Shown one piece after another: positions 14,754 to 18,521 of a DNA stretch of 18,521 nucleotides. The stretch spans positions 1 through 18,521 of the forward strand of contig JACZQQ010000024.1 in NCBI GenBank assembly GCA_022545645.1, written 5' to 3'. Each line of letters opens with the position of its first letter. Position 1 is the stretch's first letter. The notes beneath the pieces were generated by a model. It was not told the DNA's origin, did not search any database, and worked only from the letters and a program-made list of their open reading frames with translations. The translations under genes and the position numbers were made by a program. The stretch is from Acidobacteriota bacterium (GTDB lineage: Bacteria > Acidobacteriota > UBA6911 > RPQK01 > JADFOI01).

Positions 14754-17717
14754 TCAGAAGTTTCTCTTTTCCCGTTCCTTCTCATTCTCCAGAAGCGGCA
14801 GCAACTCCCTCGGTTGATGGACCGTAAAGCGCCCCTCCCCGAGCCCCATTTGATCCCCGGAAGTAACGGCCATGGCCAGTACTCTCCAACCGGTGAGGCT
14901 GTCCGGCACCTGAAACTCAATGGTTGCTCGGCCACTGGCGTCGGTGAGCAGAGACGGATTCCAGTAGCTCACAAACGGAAGCATTGAAGTCAGATCGGGT
15001 CCGGTGCCACTGCCTCCGGTGTTGGATCTGTTCTTCTCGATTTCTCGGGTCCCAATTAGAGGAGTCAATAGGTTGAAGTTCTGCAGGTGGGGTGGCTGGA
15101 GACGGTAGAAGCCCTTGTAGGGGTCAAAGTCCTCTCTTCTCCTGGCCAGTCGATTGAATAGGGCTTCATCCAGAACGACAACGGCAAGTTCCATTCTAGG
15201 AAGTCTTTCCTCGCGGTCCACCGGATGGAGGGGAGCTGCAGCCAGATCGACGGTCACTCTTTCGCCGGGCCTGTAGGTACTGTGGCGCGGTCTGACCTCG
15301 ACGGTGAGCTCCTTGTGAGGATCGCGAACCGCCAGGCCAATGTAACCCATCCGGACGGTCGGTTTACTCATACGCATCCCACCATCTTTCAGAGGTTGAT
15401 CGGCCCGCGGCGACATCACTGTTGCGGAGAAGTAGACACCCGGAAAGTGCTCTGGAGTGATCTCAAACTCGATCAGCTCCGTGTCCCTTTCCAGCACCCG
15501 GCTCCAGCTTCGCTGAACGCCCAATCGCTCGACGGTGAAGAGTGCACGTGCACCGGGAAACGGGTTTTGGATCAGGATGCGAGCCGTCTCACCGACTTGA
15601 TACTCCGTCTTTTCAGGCTCGATGGGAAGATGGTGGCCGGGACCCCCCAGGGCTTTTCCTTTTCCCAAACTGGAGCGACGAAGGTTGCTCTGGTCCATGG
15701 GCCTGAAGGTATCCTTGAGGGTGGCGGTACGGGTGTCATGCCTCGCCTCAGGGGAAGGGCCAACCAGTACCCGCATCGGTTTCCAACTTCTGTTTGGGAT
15801 GAAGTCCGCCCTCAGCTCAAACTGATACCATCCGACGGCTCCCCTCTTACGGGGCACCTTGAACTCGCCGTGGTAGGCTCCAAAGTCGTTGAGCTCGAGG
15901 TTCTTGACCTGGTAGGTGACCTTGTTCATGGGGTCGATGACTTGCAGGTGATATCCCTTCGCTGGCGCAGGCTCCAAGGACTGATTGTTCTGATCCCGGA
16001 CATAAACTTTGAACTGGACGGTGTCTCCGGTCCGGTAGACGCCTTGGGCTGTGGTGCCCCAGGTGCGGATGGGTCCGGGCCGCTCGATGCCTGCGGGCAG
16101 TCGGTCATCGTTGGCGACTTCCGCCAGTACCGAAAACTCGTCGGCCAGCGGAAGGAGGGCCATTTCCTGGTCTCGAACCACGCGGACGAAGAACATTTCT
16201 GCGGGGCCGTCAGGATCGTAAAGTGGGGGCCAGCTGTTCAGATTTTCCATCGCCGGATCGAGCAGATCCGTCCCATCCAGCAACGCCGTCCCGTCAACTC
16301 GGGTCACTCCTGCGGATAAAGGTGTGGGCCTGGCCGTCATGGCGGACACCTGATCCCGGTAAATTTGCACCTGAGCTCCCTGGACCGGTTTCCCCGTCGC
16401 CAGATCCGTTACCCAGACCAGGCTGTTGTCATGACCCAGCTTCAGGTGGACGTGGAAGGGGGTGACCTCCGAGAAGAACCAGCGCGGGGGGCCGGTGAAA
16501 GGATAGGTGGAGAGGTGGCCAAGCAGCACTCCCGACTGGCCCTTTAACCACTCGCGCACTTTCAATGGAAAGCGGTAGGAGATATTGCTGGGCTTCGCCA
16601 GCGAAGAGGGAAGATTCCGGGGTTCCACCGCAACGGTGATCTGGGAGCGTTCGATACCCTCAGGGGTCAGGCGTTGGAATTTCACATCCAGCTCTGCAAT
16701 GTTGGTGAGCGTGACGGGGAGGTGGTTTTTTACCCGCCGCTCCAGAATGGAGATGGGATGAGTCATCACCAGGCTGGGGGGGCGGTTGTTGGTGGGGAAG
16801 CTAAAGTCGATATCGGAGGGCAGAGGCCGGCCGAATTCATCGAGGATCTCGGAGGCGGAGGCTTGAAGATGATAGTCTGTGGCGGCCTTGAGGCCTTCCG
16901 GCAGCAGGATCTTGTACTCCTCTCCTTTCTTTCGCGGCCTGTTCATTGGGGACAGGCCCAGAATTTCCTCCCAAACTCCCACGAACAAAGGGGAAATTTT
17001 GGGGCTGGCACCGAACTCCTCGACCACCAGGTGGTCGCGAATCATCTCTCGGGTCACTGGCGAGGAGAACACAAGAGAGATTCCGGAAAGGGGGTTGCAT
17101 CCCTGACTTGGAGACTGGCTGGTTGGGGTGTAGATTCGAATCAACAGTCCGGAGTTATTGGAGCATTCAATACCCAGAAAACGAGGAGTGGGAAAGGTGT
17201 GGAACTCGACGACCGTTCTGGGAGTAATGCCCGATTTCGTTCCCATCGGTGATAAGAGGCCTGGCTTTAGCCTCAAGCGAACTTGGGTATCGGGAGGCAT
17301 CTCGGCCACCGGCTGAACCCGCCACTGCCGGTCCCGAAGGCCCGGATTCTCTCCGACAGGCTCCAAGGTGACGGGTAGTTTTTCCAGTCCGTCGACCAGA
17401 AAAAAGAGCTGTCGACTCAGCGATGCCTGGCTCACCGGTTGATTCAGCGTCACCAAAATGCTGGGCATACCCGGGCTGCGCCAGGTTTGAAAGGAAATGC
17501 GCGTCACCTCAAGCGGGAGTTCGGGGACAGGCCCAAGAATTCTCCCAGAATTCGGGGCCTGTCCCCGAACTCCCTCCCAAACTCCCTCCGTGACGACTTC
17601 TATCGCAAAAAACGAGCCAGCCAGAAGCGGCAGCAGAATTGAAAGTAAGTTCAAGCAGGTTGGCCTTTTGGGGCCTCCCGTTTCAAGACGTCTTGTCATA
17701 GGGCGTAGAGAGGTCAC
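14754..17717 (-). CDS. Alpha-2-macroglobulin-like secreted protein, C-terminally truncated
   Basis: Bacterial A2Ms are periplasmic or lipid-anchored protease traps of about 1500 or more residues. This one has 987. A signal segment is at 18-40 (RPTCLNLLSILLPLLAG). MG-type beta domains follow, recognisable at YRTGDTVQFKVYVRDQ, at the bait-region-like A2M_N_2 part (YQVGETARILIQNP, ELAVVVLDEALF, DPYKGFY) and at the start of the A2M domain (TDASGRATIEFQVPDSLTGWRV). It then ends RELLPLLENEKEREKRNF. The thioester (CxEQ) and receptor domains are absent, and no minus-strand frame beyond the stop resembles them. Translated palindromic repeats supply residues about 48-68 and 233-256. GTG 17717 is the first start after an in-frame stop, ATG 17699 is an alternative, and SD support is weak. 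It could be a decaying gene or a naturally short MG-domain protein. Confidence 0.75.
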   Translation of the reverse strand: MTSLRPMTRRLETGGPKRPTCLNLLSILLPLLAGSFFAIEVVTEGVWEGVRGQAPNSGRILGPVPELPLEVTRISFQTWRSPGMPSILVTLNQPVSQASLSRQLFFLVDGLEKLPVTLEPVGENPGLRDRQWRVQPVAEMPPDTQVRLRLKPGLLSPMGTKSGITPRTVVEFHTFPTPRFLGIECSNNSGLLIRIYTPTSQSPSQGCNPLSGISLVFSSPVTREMIRDHLVVEEFGASPKISPLFVGVWEEILGLSPMNRPRKKGEEYKILLPEGLKAATDYHLQASASEILDEFGRPLPSDIDFSFPTNNRPPSLVMTHPISILERRVKNHLPVTLTNIAELDVKFQRLTPEGIERSQITVAVEPRNLPSSLAKPSNISYRFPLKVREWLKGQSGVLLGHLSTYPFTGPPRWFFSEVTPFHVHLKLGHDNSLVWVTDLATGKPVQGAQVQIYRDQVSAMTARPTPLSAGVTRVDGTALLDGTDLLDPAMENLNSWPPLYDPDGPAEMFFVRVVRDQEMALLPLADEFSVLAEVANDDRLPAGIERPGPIRTWGTTAQGVYRTGDTVQFKVYVRDQNNQSLEPAPAKGYHLQVIDPMNKVTYQVKNLELNDFGAYHGEFKVPRKRGAVGWYQFELRADFIPNRSWKPMRVLVGPSPEARHDTRTATLKDTFRPMDQSNLRRSSLGKGKALGGPGHHLPIEPEKTEYQVGETARILIQNPFPGARALFTVERLGVQRSWSRVLERDTELIEFEITPEHFPGVYFSATVMSPRADQPLKDGGMRMSKPTVRMGYIGLAVRDPHKELTVEVRPRHSTYRPGERVTVDLAAAPLHPVDREERLPRMELAVVVLDEALFNRLARRREDFDPYKGFYRLQPPHLQNFNLLTPLIGTREIEKNRSNTGGSGTGPDLTSMLPFVSYWNPSLLTDASGRATIEFQVPDSLTGWRVLAMAVTSGDQMGLGEGRFTVHQPRELLPLLENEKEREKRNF
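16950..17019. repeat. 70-bp palindrome-type repeat inside the macroglobulin gene
   Basis: This stretch aligns without gaps to 17856-17925, with 60 of 70 positions identical by hand count. Its outer words GGACAGGCCC and GGGGCTGGCACC and its inner AATTTCC/GGGGAAATT words form an imperfect inverted repeat. It lies wholly inside the macroglobulin frame and is translated as about 24 residues (EFGASPKISPLFV... to GLSP). It looks like a REP-like or non-autonomous element. Confidence 0.85.
17515..17574. repeat. 60-bp palindrome with perfect 20-bp arms inside the macroglobulin gene
   Basis: Left arm GGGAGTTCGGGGACAGGCCC (17515-17534) is the exact reverse complement of the right arm (17555-17574). The 20-bp centre holds a second inverted repeat, GAATTCT-CCC-AGAATTC. 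The whole could fold as one long, nearly continuous hairpin. It is translated within the macroglobulin frame as residues about 48-68, just after the signal segment. Confidence 0.9.
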
Positions 17718-17801
17718 CGCCTCTTATGTCCTGCATCATGAACGGGTTGGGAAAGTTTTGTAGTGTTCCCGATCACAAAAGGGGAGATGGGAGGGAGATT
17801 A

Positions 17802-17925
17802 GGGACAGCCCCAAGAATTCTCCCCGAATTCAGGGGGTTTGGGGACCGAGTTTTGGGCCAGTCCCAGAATTTCCTCCCAAACACCTGCGAACGAAGGAAA
17901 ATTCTTGGGGCTGGCACCGAACTCC
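17802..17925. repeat. Composite palindromic repeat upstream of the macroglobulin gene
   Basis: Bases 17802-17836 resemble the core of the 17515-17574 palindrome (GGGACAGCCCC, then GAATTCTCCCCGAATTC). Bases 17856-17925 match the 70-bp unit at 16950-17019. Both family parts thus lie together in the 289-bp spacer between the macroglobulin and CoA-transferase genes. I found no gene in that spacer (17718-18006) and no convincing promoter. Confidence 0.85.
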
Positions 17926-18006
17926 CCTGTGAACTTGATGCGACAGGTTCGAGGCACCAAAGGAGTGGCCTATTCTCTATTGTCTATTTTCTACGTACGA
18001 AGTGAG

Positions 18007-18521
18007 TTACTCGTCTTTGGCTCGGGTGTAGCGCTGGTCGGGGTCCAACTCACGGAGTATCCGAAGCTCTTCCTCAGTAGGTGGTTCCGTGTGCCGGATC
18101 TCATCGGGGATGAGCATCTCAAAACCGGTGTTCTCCTGGACTTCCTCAACCTGGGCACCGGGGTGTAGAGCCTCCAGGCGCATCCTGCGGGTGGTGGGGT
18201 GAAAGTCGAACATGCCCAGATGGGTGATGACCCGGTAGATTCCTCCCGCCGTCAAGCCGGCCTTTTCACGGCTGTCCCCTCCCTGCAGATAACCCGGGGT
18301 GGTGATGAAATCAACCTTTTCTACAAAGCGCCTTTTCTCGTGGTGCATGGCAACCAGGATCTTGGAGGCCAGGCTGGCGATATCGTTGGCCCCGCCCGTT
18401 CCGGGAAGGCGCACCTTGGGGTTGTCGGCATCACCGATGAAGGAGCTGTTCAGATTTCCGTACTGGTCAATCTGGGCACCCCCCAGAAAGCCGTAGTCCA
18501 CGTACCCTCTCTGTTGAAGAA
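18007..18521 (-). CDS. Family I CoA-transferase beta subunit (GctB/IpdB-like), 5' partial
   Basis: The frame is open to the window edge, so the N-terminus is missing. The visible part begins LQQRGYVDYGFLGGAQIDQYGN. It continues with GDADNPKVRLPGTGGANDIASLA, signatures of the beta subunit of two-subunit CoA-transferases such as glutaconate CoA-transferase or 3-oxoacid CoA-transferase. It ends with the typical LHPGAQVEEVQENTGFEML region and a charged tail. The GTG at 18501 is internal to the family sequence and is not the start. The catalytic Glu of true transferases lies in the missing part. A hydrolase of the IpdAB type, which lacks that Glu, therefore cannot be excluded. The alpha subunit is expected just upstream, beyond 18521. 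Confidence 0.87.
   Translation of the reverse strand, partial: LQQRGYVDYGFLGGAQIDQYGNLNSSFIGDADNPKVRLPGTGGANDIASLASKILVAMHHEKRRFVEKVDFITTPGYLQGGDSREKAGLTAGGIYRVITHLGMFDFHPTTRRMRLEALHPGAQVEEVQENTGFEMLIPDEIRHTEPPTEEELRILRELDPDQRYTRAKDE

Noticed and set aside
15225..16319. 364-aa plus-strand open frame inside the macroglobulin gene
   Set aside because: The minus-strand frame carries recognisable A2M domains. This one is a codon-bias shadow.

Overview
The window is a bacterial chromosomal segment with short operons, clear sigma70-type promoters and strong Shine-Dalgarno sites. Its GC content looks moderately high by eye. The intergenic spaces hold tandem 7-8 bp word arrays and GGGGACAGGCCC-type palindromes, which I associate with Acidobacteriota or Desulfobacterota/Tectomicrobia-like genomes. 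That is a weak guess, because no rRNA or phylogenetic marker is present.

Layout from left to right. Bases 2-1429 (+) hold a UbiD-family (de)carboxylase whose 5' end lies outside the window. It converges on a five-gene ABC peptide-transporter operon on the minus strand, which reads dppA (7455-5746), dppB, dppC, dppD and dppF (ending at 1557). That operon has a strong promoter at 7529-7500 and very tight or overlapping gene junctions. Bases 7631-9489 (+) carry a 41-codon ORF of unknown function, an exported-looking YidD-like protein and a SthA-type flavoprotein transhydrogenase. Bases 9648-10016 (+) encode an orphan pseudopilin-like protein, possibly from a leaderless mRNA.

Bases 10077-14744 are a divergent catabolic block. 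An AMP-forming acyl/aryl-CoA ligase lies on the minus strand, and two tandem UbiD-family enzymes lie on the plus strand. Each side has a near-consensus sigma70 promoter facing outward from the shared 270-bp spacer. Bases 17717-14754 (-) encode an alpha-2-macroglobulin-like secreted protein that stops before the thioester domain, 9 bp from the end of the third UbiD gene. Two palindromic repeat elements lie inside its reading frame and are translated. The window ends in the beta subunit of a family I CoA-transferase (18521-18007, -), whose N-terminus is cut off.

Three UbiD paralogues, a CoA ligase and a CoA-transferase in 18 kb suggest catabolism of aromatic or unsaturated carboxylic acids by prFMN-dependent (de)carboxylation and CoA-thioester chemistry. 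The Dpp system may feed organic solutes into the cell. No substrate can be read from the sequence, and the prFMN synthase UbiX is not in the window. I found no CRISPR array, tRNA, rRNA, transposase or phage gene.
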